A DNA stretch of 64,000 nucleotides from Lacticaseibacillus hegangensis (GCF_003946465.1 NZ_RHOL01000007.1:34375-98374), one strand, 5' to 3'; counted from the stretch's first letter, positions 1-10,376 are shown. Numbers and translations are program-made. The notes: a model not told the origin generated them from the letters alone.

Positions 1-363
1 GTTCAGTGGATTCTGATCGCCGCGGAACATCGCCCACTGTGAGCCGTAACTGCCAACGATGGAATTGAGTTCTTGGCCGGCAGAGCGGTAGGTGACTTTC
101 TTGACCTTAGCTAAGCCCTTCAGTTCCTGCTCCAAGTGATCCTGTTGCTTCTTGGTGGTGCCCTTTTGGATGTATACGCGAACCCGCACATCATTTTCGA
201 CTTGCGTGGAGACGCGGTTAACGTTCAGCAGCAGGGCAAGGAAGATGCCGACCAACAGCAGCGTGACCGTCACGGCAGAAATTGCCGCCACCGACATCCA
301 GCCATTGCGTTTCAGACTCTTGAGGGAGTCCTTGACGTGACGCAATAAAATATTAGTTTTCAT
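1..363 (-). CDS. ftsX: Cell division protein FtsX, N-terminal part (runs off the window)
   Basis: FtsX is the membrane partner of the ATPase FtsE. In Gram-positives the pair switches on peptidoglycan hydrolases at the cell surface during growth and division. Only the first 121 codons are present; the gene continues past base 1. The protein starts MKTNILLRHVKDSLKSLKRN, has a short cytoplasmic head and one hydrophobic helix at about residues 22-45, then the start of the extracellular domain. The ATG at 361-363 lies inside the end of ftsE (11-base overlap), so the two are probably translationally coupled. The family call is firm; completeness cannot be judged. Confidence 0.93.
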   Translation of the reverse strand, partial: MKTNILLRHVKDSLKSLKRNGWMSVAAISAVTVTLLLVGIFLALLLNVNRVSTQVENDVRVRVYIQKGTTKKQQDHLEQELKGLAKVKKVTYRSAGQELNSIVGSYGSQWAMFRGDQNPLN

Positions 364-1039
364 CGCTGTAGCTGCCCCCTTGCTCGTCGCGAACCAGCCT
401 GCCGCCGGCGATTTCCAGCAGGCGGTGCGGCCGTTCATTGACGATCTCGCGGTTGTGAGTCGCCATGATGACAGTGGTGCCTTCCGAGTTGATTTTTTCC
501 AAAATATCCATGATGCCTTCCGAGGTGTCCGGATCCAGGTTCCCGGTTGGCTCATCGGCGATCACCACGTCAGGCGCGTTGACAATCGCGCGGGCGATGG
601 ACACCCGCTGCTGTTCCCCACCGGAGAGCTCGTTAGGGAAGCGCCGGATTTTTTGCTCCAGGCCGACCATTTTCAGCACATGCAGGACCCTTGGCTTAAT
701 GTCTGCCTCTTTAGTCTCAACCACTTGCATCGCGTAGGCGACATTTTCGTACACCGTCAACCGCGGCAGCAGTTTAAAGTCCTGGAACACAATGCCGATG
801 CCACGCCGAAAATACGGCACTTCCTTGGGCGCCATTTTAGCCAGGTCGTACTTGCCAACCTGAATGGTGCCGCTAGTCGGCTTCAATTCATGGTAAAGCA
901 TCTTGATGACAGTCGACTTACCGGCACCACTGGGCCCAATCACGTAAAGAAATTCCCCCGGGTCGACGGTCAAACTCAAATCCTTGATCGCGATGACGCC
1001 GTTGTCGTACTGCTTCATCACGTTTTTCATCTGAATCAT
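353..1039 (-). CDS. ftsE: Cell division ATP-binding protein FtsE
   Basis: This is the cytoplasmic ABC ATPase that powers FtsX. The 228-residue protein has the usual family length. Visible motifs are Walker A GPSGAGKST near residue 36, the Q-loop FQDFKLLP, signature LSGGEQQRV near 138, Walker B VVIADEPT and the H-loop ATHN. The start ATG follows an AAAGGAG ribosome site. It lies downstream of prfB and overlaps ftsX, the usual Firmicutes order. No oddities were seen. Confidence 0.96.
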   Translation of the reverse strand: MIQMKNVMKQYDNGVIAIKDLSLTVDPGEFLYVIGPSGAGKSTVIKMLYHELKPTSGTIQVGKYDLAKMAPKEVPYFRRGIGIVFQDFKLLPRLTVYENVAYAMQVVETKEADIKPRVLHVLKMVGLEQKIRRFPNELSGGEQQRVSIARAIVNAPDVVIADEPTGNLDPDTSEGIMDILEKINSEGTTVIMATHNREIVNERPHRLLEIAGGRLVRDEQGGSYSDEN

Positions 1040-1120
1040 GACTTCGCTCCTTTATTTGAACACTATCGCTGAGTATAGCAAAGCAATACGTCAGACTGAT
1101 TGCAGCCAGATTACATTTCG

Positions 1121-2237
1121 TTACGCCGGGTTGGCGTTGGCGAGCTCCCACTGCAGATAAGCGTAAATGAACGGATTGAGCGCGCCGTCCATCACGGCCT
1201 GGCCGTTGCTGGTCGAGTAATTCGTGCGGTGATCCTTCACCATGGTGTAAGGGTGAAAGACATACGAGCGAATCTGTGACCCGAACGCCACCTCCATCTG
1301 CTGGCCCTTGATGGCCGCAGCCTGCTCTGCCTTTTTCTCCTGCTCACGCTGATAAAGCTTGGCCTTCAGCATGGCCATCGCGGTGGCCTTGTTCTGGAAC
1401 TGACTGCGCTGAGCCTGGCTGGACGTCACAATGCCCGTTGGAATGTGAATCAGTCGGACCGCACTGGAGGTCTTGTTAATGTGCTGACCACCGGCCCCAC
1501 TGGAGCGGAAGACCTCCATTTTGATGTCTTCCGGCCGCAAGTCCACGTCGATGGTGTCATCCAACTCAGGCATGACGTCGACCGAGGCAAAACTGGTGTG
1601 ACGGCGGCCGGCCGCGTCAAACGGCGAAATGCGCACCAGCCGGTGCACCCCTTTTTCCGACCGCAGCATGCCGTACGCATTCTCCCCGTTGATCAGCAGC
1701 GTGACACTTTTAATGCCCGCTTCGTCGCCGGCTTGATAATCGGCCACTTCAACTGCGTAGCCGTTCTGATCCGCCCACCGCTCGTACATGCGCGTCAACA
1801 TGGACCCCCAGTCCTGCGCTTCCGTGCCGCCGGCACCGGGGTGAATTTCGATGATCGCGTTGTTATGGTCGTACTTGCCGTTGAGCAAAAGCGCCATTTC
1901 GTAGGTGCTGAGCTTGTCCTGCAGGGCCGCCATATCGCGTTCAAGCTCCTGTTGCAGCTCCTTGTCCGGCTCTTCTTGAAGCAGTTCAAACGCCACTTCA
2001 AGGTCATCAAGCTTGCTCTGCAAAGCAATGAAGTTATCGTGCTTGACCTTAAGTTGATTATTCTGGTCGATCAGCTTTTGTGCGTTTTCTTGATCGTCCC
2101 AAAAGCCCGGCTCGGCCATGCGACCTTCATTTTCAGCGATGCGTTCGTTCAGGACATCGAGGTCAAAGCGACCCCCTAAAGTGATTTATTTTGGCTCGCA
2201 TGTCTGCGAGGGTGGTGCGAATCTCTGCGATTTCCAT
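1121..2237 (-). CDS. prfB: Peptide chain release factor 2, with programmed +1 frameshift
   Basis: RF2 recognises UAA and UGA stop codons and triggers peptide release. The gene is split into two frames. Twenty-four codons from the ATG at 2235-2237 end at an in-frame TGA (2163-2165). After a +1 shift the second frame runs to 1121, giving about 371 residues. The second frame holds the stop-codon reading motif SPF (VRISPFDAAG) and the catalytic GGQ motif (GAGGQHINKT). It lies between secA and ftsE. An annotation of the second frame alone would wrongly start at 2119 and lose about 39 residues. Confidence 0.96.
2162..2177 (-). promoter_or_regulatory. prfB programmed frameshift site
   Basis: Read on the minus strand the site is AGGGGG, three bases, then CTT TGA C. 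This is the classic RF2 autoregulatory arrangement: an internal Shine-Dalgarno element three bases before the slippery CTT and a UGA stop followed by C. When RF2 is scarce, termination at UGA is slow and the ribosome shifts +1 to make more RF2. Confidence 0.96.
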
Positions 2238-2269
2238 CGTGTCGTTCCTTTCCCAGTAACCGATTTCGC

Positions 2270-2306
2270 CAAAAACGCCAAGGCAACGGGAGCGCTGCCC
2301 TGGCGT
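2270..2306 (-). terminator. Terminator between secA and prfB
   Basis: On the minus strand a 10-base-pair stem (CGCCAGGGCA with TGCCTTGGCG, one G-U pair) is followed by TTTTT. It stands just after the secA stop and before prfB, so it can stop or reduce transcription into prfB. Confidence 0.75.
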
Positions 2307-2311
2307 CATAA

Positions 2312-4675
2312 TCAGCGACGAATATTTTGTCGGATCTGCGCCTTCATGAATAGCCGGGTGACCCCGTCGTCCATGTTCGCGATCATTTCCTCAAACATCC
2401 GGTACGCTTCTTCTTGGTACTCGACCAACGGGTTCATCTGCCCGTAGCCGCGCAGCCCAACACTTTGCCGAAGCTGATCCAAGGCATCGATGTGCTCGGT
2501 CCACAGACTGTCGACCACGCGCAAGATCACGACTTTTTCAAACTCCAGCATCTGGGCCTTATCGCCCAACTGGTTCAACTTGCTGGTGTAATTATCTTCA
2601 GCCAGCTGTTCAAGCGTCCTGATGATCTCGTCGCTTGACCGTTTGGCGAGCGCACTCTTCTTGAAGTCCTCATCCGTGACCATGTTAGTCGTCACGTAGT
2701 CGTAAATCTTGTCGAGTTCCCACTCCTGCTTTTCCCCTTGGGTGTGAGCCTGGACCATGCGTGTGATGCAACGATCGATCATCGCCATCAGCACTGGCTT
2801 CAGCGTCTCGTCTTCGTTGATCACCTGCTGGCGCTGCTTATAAATGACCTCACGCTGTTCGCGCATCACGTCATCGTACTGAAGGGTGTTCTTACGGGTA
2901 TCGTAGTTGTTCCCTTCAACGCGCTTTTGCGCCGATTCAACGGAGCGCGAGATCATCCGGCTGCGGATCACCTGCTCGTCGTCGTCCAACTTGAAGCGGT
3001 CGAGCATCTGCTTGATCCGTTCTGAGCCGAAGCGCTTCATCAAGTCGTCCTCAAGCGACAAGTAAAACTGGGTGGCACCAGGATCGCCTTGCCGCCCGGA
3101 ACGGCCACGCAGCTGGTTATCGATCCGGCGGCTTTCGTGCCGCTCGGTCCCGATGACCGCAAGCCCGCCGACCGCCGTGACTCCGGGGCCCAGTTTGATA
3201 TCGGTCCCGCGCCCGGCCATGTTCGTCGCGATCGTGACCGCGCCGCGCTGGCCCGCGTTCATGATGATTTCGGCTTCCTTGGCATGGTTCTTCGCGTTCA
3301 GCACGCTGTGGGGAATGCCTTCCTCGTCCAGCAGTTTGGACAGCCGTTCGGAAGACTCAATTGCGACCGTGCCGACCAGAATCGGTTGCCCTTTGGCGTG
3401 GCGTGCTTTGATGTCCCGCGTTACAGCCTTAAACTTGGCATCCAGGGTCGGGTACAAAATGTCCGGGGAATCAACGCGAATGACCGGTTTGTTGGTCGGA
3501 ATCGAAATGACTTCCATGTTGTAGATTTCCCGGAATTCTTCCTCTTCCGTCTTCGCCGTCCCCGTCATGCCGGCCAGTTTATTGTACATCCGGAAGAAGT
3601 TCTGATAGGTAATCGTGGCCATGGTGGCATTTTCGTCCTGGATTTCGACGCCTTCCTTGGCTTCGATCGCCTGATGCAGCCCGTCAGAGAAGCGCCGCCC
3701 TTCCATCGCGCGGCCAGTGAACTGGTCAACGATCAGCACTTCGCCTTCCTGCACCATGTAGTCGATATCCTTGAGCATGATGTAGTTGGCCCGCAGCGCC
3801 TGATCCAAATGGTGCGTCAGGGCGGTATTTTCGGTGTCGTAAAGGTTCTTGAGGCCAAAGATCTTCTCCGCCTTGCGGATCCCGTTTTCGGTCAACGCCA
3901 CGGTCTTGGTCGGCCAGTCGATCTTGTAGTCGTCCTCTTCCTTGAGGGTCTTCACGAAGCGGTCGGCGCGAATGTACAGCCCGGTCGACTTTTCCGCCCC
4001 ACCAGAGATGATCAGCGGCGTCCGGGCTTCATCGATCAGAATTGAGTCCACTTCATCGACGATCGCGTAGTTGAGTGGCCGCTGAACCATCTGCTGCTTG
4101 TAGACAACCATGTTGTCACGCAAATAGTCGAACCCGAGTTCACTGTTCGTCGAATAGGTGATGTCCGCGTTGTAAGCCGCCTGTTTCTCCTCAGAGGAGA
4201 GATCATGGGTGTTCAGCCCCACGGTCAGGCCCAGCCAATTGTATAGCTCGCCCATTTCGGTCGCGTCACGACCGGACAGGTATTCATTGACGGTGACGAC
4301 GTGGACCCCTTTGCCAGCTAACGCGTTCAGGTAGACGGGCATGGTCGCGGTTAGGGTTTTCCCTTCACCAGTTTTCATTTCGGCAATGTTGCCTTCGTGA
4401 AGCGTGATGCCGCCGATGATCTGCACCCGAAACGGGAACAGGCCGAGCACGCGCTTAGCACCTTCGCGGGCAGTCGCAAAGGCTTCAGGCAAGATGTCAT
4501 CGAGGGTTTCCCCCTTCATGAGCCGATCTTTCAATTCAGGCGTTTTTGCTTTCAGGTCCTCATCGCTCAGCGCAGCATACTCGTCCTCGTAGGCCATCAC
4601 CTGATCGGCAATTTTACCGAGACGGTTCACTTCGCGCTTGTCGCTTTCGACCCAAGACTTTAATACGTTTGGCAT
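2312..4675 (-). CDS. secA: Preprotein translocase ATPase SecA
   Basis: SecA is the motor that pushes unfolded preproteins through the SecYEG channel. The protein has 787 residues. It shows the helicase core with Walker [12 protein letters not shown] near residue 101, the [19 protein letters not shown] segment near 207, and [12 protein letters not shown] at the start of the second nucleotide-binding fold. It ends at about IRQNIRR and lacks the C-terminal cysteine/histidine zinc tail found in many SecA proteins; the short form is common in lactobacilli. It follows hpf and precedes prfB, as in related genomes. Confidence 0.97.
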   Translation of the reverse strand: MPNVLKSWVESDKREVNRLGKIADQVMAYEDEYAALSDEDLKAKTPELKDRLMKGETLDDILPEAFATAREGAKRVLGLFPFRVQIIGGITLHEGNIAEMKTGEGKTLTATMPVYLNALAGKGVHVVTVNEYLSGRDATEMGELYNWLGLTVGLNTHDLSSEEKQAAYNADITYSTNSELGFDYLRDNMVVYKQQMVQRPLNYAIVDEVDSILIDEARTPLIISGGAEKSTGLYIRADRFVKTLKEEDDYKIDWPTKTVALTENGIRKAEKIFGLKNLYDTENTALTHHLDQALRANYIMLKDIDYMVQEGEVLIVDQFTGRAMEGRRFSDGLHQAIEAKEGVEIQDENATMATITYQNFFRMYNKLAGMTGTAKTEEEEFREIYNMEVISIPTNKPVIRVDSPDILYPTLDAKFKAVTRDIKARHAKGQPILVGTVAIESSERLSKLLDEEGIPHSVLNAKNHAKEAEIIMNAGQRGAVTIATNMAGRGTDIKLGPGVTAVGGLAVIGTERHESRRIDNQLRGRSGRQGDPGATQFYLSLEDDLMKRFGSERIKQMLDRFKLDDDEQVIRSRMISRSVESAQKRVEGNNYDTRKNTLQYDDVMREQREVIYKQRQQVINEDETLKPVLMAMIDRCITRMVQAHTQGEKQEWELDKIYDYVTTNMVTDEDFKKSALAKRSSDEIIRTLEQLAEDNYTSKLNQLGDKAQMLEFEKVVILRVVDSLWTEHIDALDQLRQSVGLRGYGQMNPLVEYQEEAYRMFEEMIANMDDGVTRLFMKAQIRQNIRR

Positions 4676-4767
4676 TCAGTAATCCTCTCCTGTCATCCAA
4701 CTTTGCATACTGCTGACAGTATCTAAATCATTTTATCATTGTTCTCAGGTCTTTACACGCCTAGCGC

Positions 4768-4796
4768 AAAAAAACCGCAGATCAGGCGATCTGCGG
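4768..4796 (-). terminator. Terminator after hpf
   Basis: On the minus strand CCGCAGATC, a four-base loop and GATCTGCGG form a perfect 9-base-pair stem followed by seven T. It separates hpf from secA. Confidence 0.9.
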
Positions 4797-4813
4797 CTGC
4801 TGAAGAAGGCGTT

Positions 4814-5374
4814 TTACTCGTCAGTTTCGATCAGGCCATAGCGGCCATCACGGCGCTTGTACACGATGCTGGTCCCGTTCGTATCAGCATCCTCGAAAAT
4901 GAAGAAGTTATGCCCCAACATGTCCATCTGCAAAATGGCCTCTTGGGAATCCATCGGTTTCAACGACACCCGCTTGGTCCGGACCACCGTCAATTCATCT
5001 TCGTTGTCATCGGTACTGGTTGGTGCAGGTGTGCCCTCAGGCGCCACATCAATTGGCGCAAAGCCCTTTTCACGCGACTTGCGGTTGATCTTGGTCTTAT
5101 ATTTCCGGACCTGACGCTCCAGCTTATCAGTGACCAAATCGACACTGGCATAAAGATCAGGGCTGGTTTCCTCGGCCCGCAGAGTCAGGTAAGACAATGG
5201 GATGGTCACTTCGACCTTGGCGGTTTTATCCTGATAAACCTTCAAGTTGACATGCGCGATGGCCTCGACTGAACTTTCGAAGAACTTGTTCAGCTTGCTG
5301 ATCCGCTTCTCAACATAACTGCGAATGGCATCAGTGACTTCGATGTTTTCGCCACGAACGTTGTATGTGAGCAT
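4814..5374 (-). CDS. hpf: Ribosome hibernation promoting factor, long form
   Basis: Long HPF pairs 70S ribosomes into inactive 100S dimers in stationary phase and stress. The 186-residue protein has the N-terminal ribosome-binding domain (starting MLTYNVRGENIEVTDAIRSY) and, after an acidic, proline/threonine-rich linker near 115-130, the C-terminal dimerisation domain (about 130-186, with RRDGRYGLIE). The start ATG follows GGGGAGA. It has its own promoter and terminator, which fits separate stress control. Confidence 0.95.
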   Translation of the reverse strand: MLTYNVRGENIEVTDAIRSYVEKRISKLNKFFESSVEAIAHVNLKVYQDKTAKVEVTIPLSYLTLRAEETSPDLYASVDLVTDKLERQVRKYKTKINRKSREKGFAPIDVAPEGTPAPTSTDDNEDELTVVRTKRVSLKPMDSQEAILQMDMLGHNFFIFEDADTNGTSIVYKRRDGRYGLIETDE

Positions 5375-5456
5375 AAAACTTCTCCCCTTTCATCCGTGCA
5401 AACTCGTTGCACACAGGCAAATTGGCTCTGATAAAGCCCTTTCACCCTTCGTCTTT

Positions 5457-5485
5457 ATTATATCGAACTGAAAGCGGTGAAACAA
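5457..5485 (-). promoter_or_regulatory. Promoter of hpf
   Basis: On the minus strand TTGTTT (5480-5485), a 17-base spacer and TATAAT (5457-5462). The -10 box is consensus, and the promoter abuts the 3' end of comFC (stop at 5490). It leaves a leader of about 75 bases before the hpf start. Confidence 0.7.
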
Positions 5486-5489
5486 ATAT

Positions 5490-6152
5490 TTATCTGATCA
5501 GCGACCGACTGATCACCTCGCCTTCAAAACCGGCCGCTCGCAGCGCCGCCTTGGCGTGGTACAGGGTCCGCCCGGTGGTGTATAGATCGTCAAGCAGCAC
5601 GATGCGGGGCGGCACCTTGGCGGGTAAATGAGCGGTAAAACTTTGCCTGGTGAGCAGTCGCTCTGCCCGCGTCTTCTGCGCCTGAGGGACTGGGGTGTCG
5701 GCCTTGGTCAGCCACAGCGCCAGCGGCAGATGACCAAACAACCCCAGCACGGGATCGAATCCGCGCCTTGCATAGTGCCCTCGCTCGCTTGGAATCGGCA
5801 CCAGGGCCTGGTTTTCGCCAACTACTTGGAGCACATCAGCGAATGCGCCATGCAGATGGTAATCACCCAGGCCCTTGTACTGCTGAATAAAATCCTTCAT
5901 CGGTGCGGTGTAGCGAAACCACGCCCGGTGATTAAGCAGCTGCTCTCCCTGCGCCTTCCAGCGCCGGCAGTCCTGGCAAAGGCTGGGGGAATCGGCGCGA
6001 CCGCAACCGGGACAGACAGTCTGCTGATCGATCTGATCAAAGCGGGCAAAGCAGCGCCGGCACAATTGCGCCAGTCGCAGCGGCCGCGCATCAAGCAGGC
6101 CAGAGAGCCCCGGATCATCTCGCAGGGGCTGATGGCACAATAGGCAGTTCAT
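5490..6152 (-). CDS. comFC: Competence protein ComFC (phosphoribosyltransferase fold)
   Basis: ComFC works with the helicase ComFA in bringing transforming DNA into the cytoplasm; its exact chemistry is unsettled. The 220-residue protein has an N-terminal zinc-finger region (CLLCHQ, CRRC, CPGCGR, CQDC, within residues 4-62) and a phosphoribosyltransferase domain with the PRPP loop IVLLDDLYTTGRT near 184. The start overlaps the comFA stop as ATGA, which indicates tight coupling. The frame is intact. Confidence 0.93.
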   Translation of the reverse strand: MNCLLCHQPLRDDPGLSGLLDARPLRLAQLCRRCFARFDQIDQQTVCPGCGRADSPSLCQDCRRWKAQGEQLLNHRAWFRYTAPMKDFIQQYKGLGDYHLHGAFADVLQVVGENQALVPIPSERGHYARRGFDPVLGLFGHLPLALWLTKADTPVPQAQKTRAERLLTRQSFTAHLPAKVPPRIVLLDDLYTTGRTLYHAKAALRAAGFEGEVISRSLIR

Positions 6153-7405
6153 GGTGTGCGCCTGTTCATCATCGTGATTTCATGACGCGCTGCTAGCATG
6201 TTCAAGGTGATGTGCCCGCCCACAAACCACACCGGATCGTCGGGGCTGGCCTGGCTGCGGCCTGCGCGCCCAGCCATCTGGATCAGCCCACTGGTACTGA
6301 ACTGCCGGTCGTCTGCGGCCAGCACCAGCACCGCGCAGTGCGGAATCGTCACCCCTCGCTCCAAAATCGTCGTGGTGAGCAGGACCGCCACCACGCCATC
6401 GCGAAACTGCTGAACTTTTAATACCCGCTCCGGATCTTCGGCGTGGACCGTCTGCACCGTGTACCCGGCTTGGCTCAAGGCTTGCGCAAGCGGCAAAAGC
6501 CAATCAATGCGCGGCACAAACAGCATGCACTGACGGCCTGTGAGTTGCGAAAGCAAGTGCAAAACAGTCTTGGGAGCCCGTTTTGGCACCCCTTTAAGCG
6601 CGGCGACGAGCAGGTGCGGCACTGGCAGCGGAAAGCCATGAAAGCGCCGCACCAAAAAGCTGACACCGATGGTGCCAGCGCGTGCGGCCTGCTTTAACGC
6701 GCGCGGCGGGGTCGCACTGAGAAACACGGTCGGACCGCGGTTGGCCTTAGCCACGGCGGCGGCCAGCATTGGCGTTTGACTGTACGGAAACGCGTCCACC
6801 TCATCGACGATCACCAGGTCAAAATGCTGATAATACCGCAGCAACTGGTGGGTGGTCCCCACTACCAGGGGGGCAGGTGCCACGGGCCAAGGCGCACCGC
6901 CGTATTGCACCGCCACGGGGGTCTCGGCAAAGGCGGCTTGAAGCCTTGGGGCCAGCTCAAGCACGACATCGATCCGCGGTGTCGCGACGGCCACCCGGTG
7001 ATGTTCGGCAAGCTCATGGGCAATGAGCGGAAAGAGCATCTCTGTTTTGCCCGCCCCTGTCACCGCCCACAACAGATGGTCGCGGCCTGCCGAAACCGAC
7101 GCCACTGCGGCCTGCGCGGCAGCGTTTTGGGCAGGTGTGAGCGAACCTGCCCAAGTCAACTTGCCGCCCTCACCAGGTCCGCTTGGGAACCGAAACAGCC
7201 GCGTCGTGCTGGTGACCCGGCCAAGGCCGATGCATGCTCGGCAGTACGTGCGCCCATCCGGCAGTTGGTGGCGCGTGCGCTGACCGCAGCGCTGGCAAAC
7301 CCCATCGACAATGCCGAAGACGACCTCAGCCTGTGCTAAACTGGACGCAGCGATACCAGCGTCTGCGACTTCTTCATCAATCAGTTGCATCCCACTTGGA
7401 ATCAT
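6149..7405 (-). CDS. comFA: Competence helicase ComFA
   Basis: ComFA is a DEAD-box-type ATPase that helps pull single-stranded DNA into the cell during transformation. Visible are an N-terminal zinc finger (CQRCGQ then CRACIG), Walker A AVTGAGKTEMLF, the DEVD box in VIVDEVDAF, SATPP and QMAGRAGR. I place the start at the ATG at 7403-7405. A GTG nine bases upstream (7414) belongs to the ribosome site GAGGTGA itself. The result is about 418 residues, slightly short of some homologues but with all motifs. Confidence 0.93.
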   Translation of the reverse strand: MIPSGMQLIDEEVADAGIAASSLAQAEVVFGIVDGVCQRCGQRTRHQLPDGRTYCRACIGLGRVTSTTRLFRFPSGPGEGGKLTWAGSLTPAQNAAAQAAVASVSAGRDHLLWAVTGAGKTEMLFPLIAHELAEHHRVAVATPRIDVVLELAPRLQAAFAETPVAVQYGGAPWPVAPAPLVVGTTHQLLRYYQHFDLVIVDEVDAFPYSQTPMLAAAVAKANRGPTVFLSATPPRALKQAARAGTIGVSFLVRRFHGFPLPVPHLLVAALKGVPKRAPKTVLHLLSQLTGRQCMLFVPRIDWLLPLAQALSQAGYTVQTVHAEDPERVLKVQQFRDGVVAVLLTTTILERGVTIPHCAVLVLAADDRQFSTSGLIQMAGRAGRSQASPDDPVWFVGGHITLNMLAARHEITMMNRRTP

Positions 7406-7433
7406 TGCTTTCACCTCAAAAGGAGATTACGCC

Positions 7434-8072
7434 ATGACAGCCGATTATCACACGTTGACTCGCGCCGCAGAGGCGGAGCAGGTGATCAAAAAATCTCGCT
7501 TCATCTGCGCGGTGGCGCCGATCAAAAGCGAAAAAGACGCACAGGCCTTCATCGCCGCCGTCGCTAAGGCGCATCCTAAGGCCAACCATCACGTCCCCGT
7601 CTACCTGCTGGGGGACGATGACCACATCCAGCGGGCCAACGACGCTGGCGAGCCCGCCGGTACCGCAGGAGTGCCAATGCTGCGCACGCTTCAGGAAATG
7701 GGGCTTCACGATGTGGTCGCCGTGACCACCCGGTACTTCGGCGGCATCAAACTGGGGGCCGGTGGGCTGATTCGAGCGTACGCCGGCAGCGTCACCGCAG
7801 CAGTCAAGCAGGCCGGCATCAGCCGGCGGCAAATGATGCGTGCGCTGACACTCAGCATGCCTTACGCCCAGCTCGACCGCGTGACTCACTGGCTGGGCGA
7901 ACAAAGCCTCACCATCACCGCCACGGACTATCAGGAACAAGTCACCGTGAGCGTCGCGGTGCCTGCAGCCCAGGCAGAACTAGTCAGCCGCGACCTTGTT
8001 GATTTGACAGCAGGCCAGGTGGTCCCTCAGCTCGGTGCCCTCAGCCCCCTACTGATCCCACAGCCACAATAA
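7434..8072 (+). CDS. yigZ: YigZ/YvyE family protein (IMPACT-like)
   Basis: Proteins of this family have an N-terminal UPF0029/IMPACT domain and a C-terminal DUF1949 domain. Their role is not settled; links to translation control and to Xaa-Pro dipeptide handling have been proposed. The 212-residue product shows the family block KKSRFICAVAPIKSE early and DDGEPAGT-like DAGEPAGTAGVPMLR near residue 73, then RYFGGIKLGAGGLIRAY. The ATG at 7434 has AAAGGAG at 7419-7425; an upstream in-frame ATG lies inside comFA and has no ribosome site. It is divergent from comFA with 28 bases between start codons. Confidence 0.92.
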   Translation: MTADYHTLTRAAEAEQVIKKSRFICAVAPIKSEKDAQAFIAAVAKAHPKANHHVPVYLLGDDDHIQRANDAGEPAGTAGVPMLRTLQEMGLHDVVAVTTRYFGGIKLGAGGLIRAYAGSVTAAVKQAGISRRQMMRALTLSMPYAQLDRVTHWLGEQSLTITATDYQEQVTVSVAVPAAQAELVSRDLVDLTAGQVVPQLGALSPLLIPQPQ

Positions 8073-8106
8073 AACCCCAGACAATGTTGAAATTGTCCGG
8101 GGTTTT
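8071..8106. terminator. Bidirectional terminator between yigZ and kup
   Basis: AACCCCAGACAAT and ATTGTCCGGGGTT form a 13-position stem with one mismatch, flanked by A and T runs. It ends both converging genes. Confidence 0.88.
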
Positions 8107-8107
8107 C

Positions 8108-10225
8108 TCACTTCTCAGCGTCGTCGTCAGGCGCCTTGGGTTGAGGATTAATGATCTCCGTTTGCGTCTGGATTGGACTGTTTTTCACGCGGTCAACGGC
8201 TTTTAGCCGCATGGCCTTGGCATTCATGATTTGGTGCTTGGAAAAAGCCACAGTGCGCGGCACGCTGATGAACAGCGGCACGGTTTCTTCCACGACATTG
8301 GCAAATTCAAGACCGTACCAGTTGGCCGGGCTTGTGGTGATGTTTTGCAGCCACAGGCGTCCGCCGATCAGTCTGCGCTGCCAGCCGGGAATGTTCTCCG
8401 TCGTCAGCAGGTTCTGGGCCTGTTCGCGGATGATGACAAACTTGAAGTCGCCCACGTTGCGGTTCTTGACGGTCGTGTACTTCGGCGTCTGCGGGTCGAT
8501 GACCTTGGCGTTCAGCAAATCGTTAATGATCTTGCGGATGTAGACATTCACGTGTTGCGACATCCGGAAGCCCAGGTAAATCTGCACTGAGATCACGTTG
8601 CGGGTATGCAGCATATCGACGGTGTAACGCATTTCGACCGGCTTATCCGTTTCGTTGACGGTGACAAACCAGTAGACTTTGGCGCGTTTGGGCCGCTTAT
8701 CCAAGATTGAGTACAGCGTCGAACGCTTCAACCGGTATCCCTGCTTGACCTTTGTCATGTAAACCAGGTTTGTCGTGTAGGTTGGAATTGACTCATCCGC
8801 TGACAACTCGGTCAGCTGGTCGACGTAATCCGTCAGGACGACGTACTCACTTTCGTCCTGGTAATGCTCTCGAATCTTATTGCCGAAGTACCAAACGACC
8901 ATCATGGCCAAAATTAGCAGCATGATGAACAGTGTGATGTACCCGCCATGAAGGAACTTGACCATGCTGGCCACCAGAAAGACAAATTCAATCATCCCAA
9001 AGAACCCGGCCACCAGTGCCGCGTACAAACGGCGAATCTTCATGGACAGGAACTCGAACAGCAGCACGGTGGTCATCAGCATGGTAATGGTGATGGCAAG
9101 CCCGTATGCCGCCTCCATCGCTTTAGAGGTGCGGAAGAACCACACGACGCTCAAGGTGACTAGGCACAGAAACCAGTTCACAAACGCGATGTAAATCTGA
9201 CTGCGCTCAGTTGAGGGGTGCTTGATCGCCATCCGCGGCAAAAACTTCAGGCCAACGGCTTCGTGGACCAACGTGTAAGAGCCGGTGATCAAGGCCTGGG
9301 AAGCGATAATCGCTGCCATCGTGGCCAGTACGATGGCAAACGGCCGCAGCCCGCTGTTCAGCATCGTGTAAAAAGGGTTCAGGGTCGCCATCCCGGCGAA
9401 TGCAGGATCTTGGTAGTGGCCAATCAGCCAAGCGCCTTGCCCAAAATAGTTCAGCATCAAGCAGAGATAGACAAATGGCCAGGTCGCGTAGATATTGTAT
9501 TTACCCACGTGCCCCATGTCTGAGTAGAGCGCCTCAGCCCCGGTCGTGGCCAGGAAAATGCTCCCGAGCAGGAAAATGCCGACTTTATTCGCCGGTGAAA
9601 ACAAGATCCGCACCGCGTAAACCGGATTCAGAGCCTTGATGATCTCCAGGTGCCCCGTCATGTGAGTCAGCCCTGCAATGCCAAGAAACAGGAACCAAAT
9701 CAGCATGATGGGACCAAAGGCATTGCCTAATTTGGCGGTGCCAAACCGTTGGATCATAAATAAGGTCAGCAAAACGACGCTGGTGATGACCAAAACAACC
9801 AGCTGGGAGTTGCTGAAGACGAAACTGCCAAAGCGCTGATTTTTCAGGCCTTCAAGGGCGGTGGTGACCGTGACCGCCGGCGTCAAGGTGCCGTCGGCCA
9901 GCAGGGCCGCGCCGCCAATCAAGGCAGGAATTGCCAACCAGGCGCCGCGCCGGCGCACCAGTGCATAAAGTGCAAAGATCCCGCCTTCACCGTTGTTATC
10001 AGCCTGCATCGCCAGCACCACATACTTAATGGTGGTGAGAATCATCAAGGTCCAAAAAATCAACGACACTGACCCGATAATGTAATCCGGCGTCAGCGCG
10101 CCCACTGAGCCTGCGTCCGCAATGATCGCATTCATGACGTAGAGTGGAGAGGTCCCGATGTCGCCGTAAACGATCCCCAGTGTGATCAGCATGCCGACCA
10201 GTGACGCTTTTTTCTTCCGTGTCAT
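8108..10225 (-). CDS. kup: KUP family potassium uptake transporter
   Basis: KUP proteins are proton-linked potassium importers of the cytoplasmic membrane. The 705-residue protein opens with [20 protein letters not shown], the family signature in helix 1, followed by about 12 hydrophobic helices up to residue 450 and a long soluble C-terminal domain. It is monocistronic, with its own promoter and terminator. The start ATG is preceded by AAGGAGAG. Length and motifs are normal. Confidence 0.95.
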   Translation of the reverse strand: MTRKKKASLVGMLITLGIVYGDIGTSPLYVMNAIIADAGSVGALTPDYIIGSVSLIFWTLMILTTIKYVVLAMQADNNGEGGIFALYALVRRRGAWLAIPALIGGAALLADGTLTPAVTVTTALEGLKNQRFGSFVFSNSQLVVLVITSVVLLTLFMIQRFGTAKLGNAFGPIMLIWFLFLGIAGLTHMTGHLEIIKALNPVYAVRILFSPANKVGIFLLGSIFLATTGAEALYSDMGHVGKYNIYATWPFVYLCLMLNYFGQGAWLIGHYQDPAFAGMATLNPFYTMLNSGLRPFAIVLATMAAIIASQALITGSYTLVHEAVGLKFLPRMAIKHPSTERSQIYIAFVNWFLCLVTLSVVWFFRTSKAMEAAYGLAITITMLMTTVLLFEFLSMKIRRLYAALVAGFFGMIEFVFLVASMVKFLHGGYITLFIMLLILAMMVVWYFGNKIREHYQDESEYVVLTDYVDQLTELSADESIPTYTTNLVYMTKVKQGYRLKRSTLYSILDKRPKRAKVYWFVTVNETDKPVEMRYTVDMLHTRNVISVQIYLGFRMSQHVNVYIRKIINDLLNAKVIDPQTPKYTTVKNRNVGDFKFVIIREQAQNLLTTENIPGWQRRLIGGRLWLQNITTSPANWYGLEFANVVEETVPLFISVPRTVAFSKHQIMNAKAMRLKAVDRVKNSPIQTQTEIINPQPKAPDDDAEK

Positions 10226-10280
10226 TATTCTCTCCTTAGCAGCGGCGAACTGCCCGCCGCGTCTTAAGTGACTGTACGAA

Positions 10281-10310
10281 ATGATAATCCATTTCAGGGG
10301 GCAGCGTCAA
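10281..10310 (-). promoter_or_regulatory. Probable promoter of kup
   Basis: On the minus strand TTGACG (10305-10310), 18 bases, TATCAT (10281-10286). The short leader contains a GC-rich hairpin (GCGGCG with CGCCGC) just before the ribosome site, which might modulate expression. Confidence 0.5.
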
Positions 10311-10330
10311 CTGAGACCCAATGGCGTCAA

Positions 10331-10367
10331 AAAAGCGGCCGCCATCGGGGGATGACGAGCCGCTTTT
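10331..10367 (-). terminator. Terminator after rny
   Basis: On the minus strand AAAAGCGGC pairs with GCCGCTTTT around a loop of about 19 bases and is followed by further T residues. It lies 10 bases past the rny stop. Confidence 0.75.
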
Positions 10368-10376
10368 GGAATCCGG

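Noticed and set aside
1445..2179. 244-codon plus-strand frame opposite prfB
   Set aside because: Antisense shadow of the release factor gene; no recognisable protein.
3089..4045. 318-codon plus-strand frame opposite secA
   Set aside because: Antisense shadow of secA without family motifs or a ribosome site.
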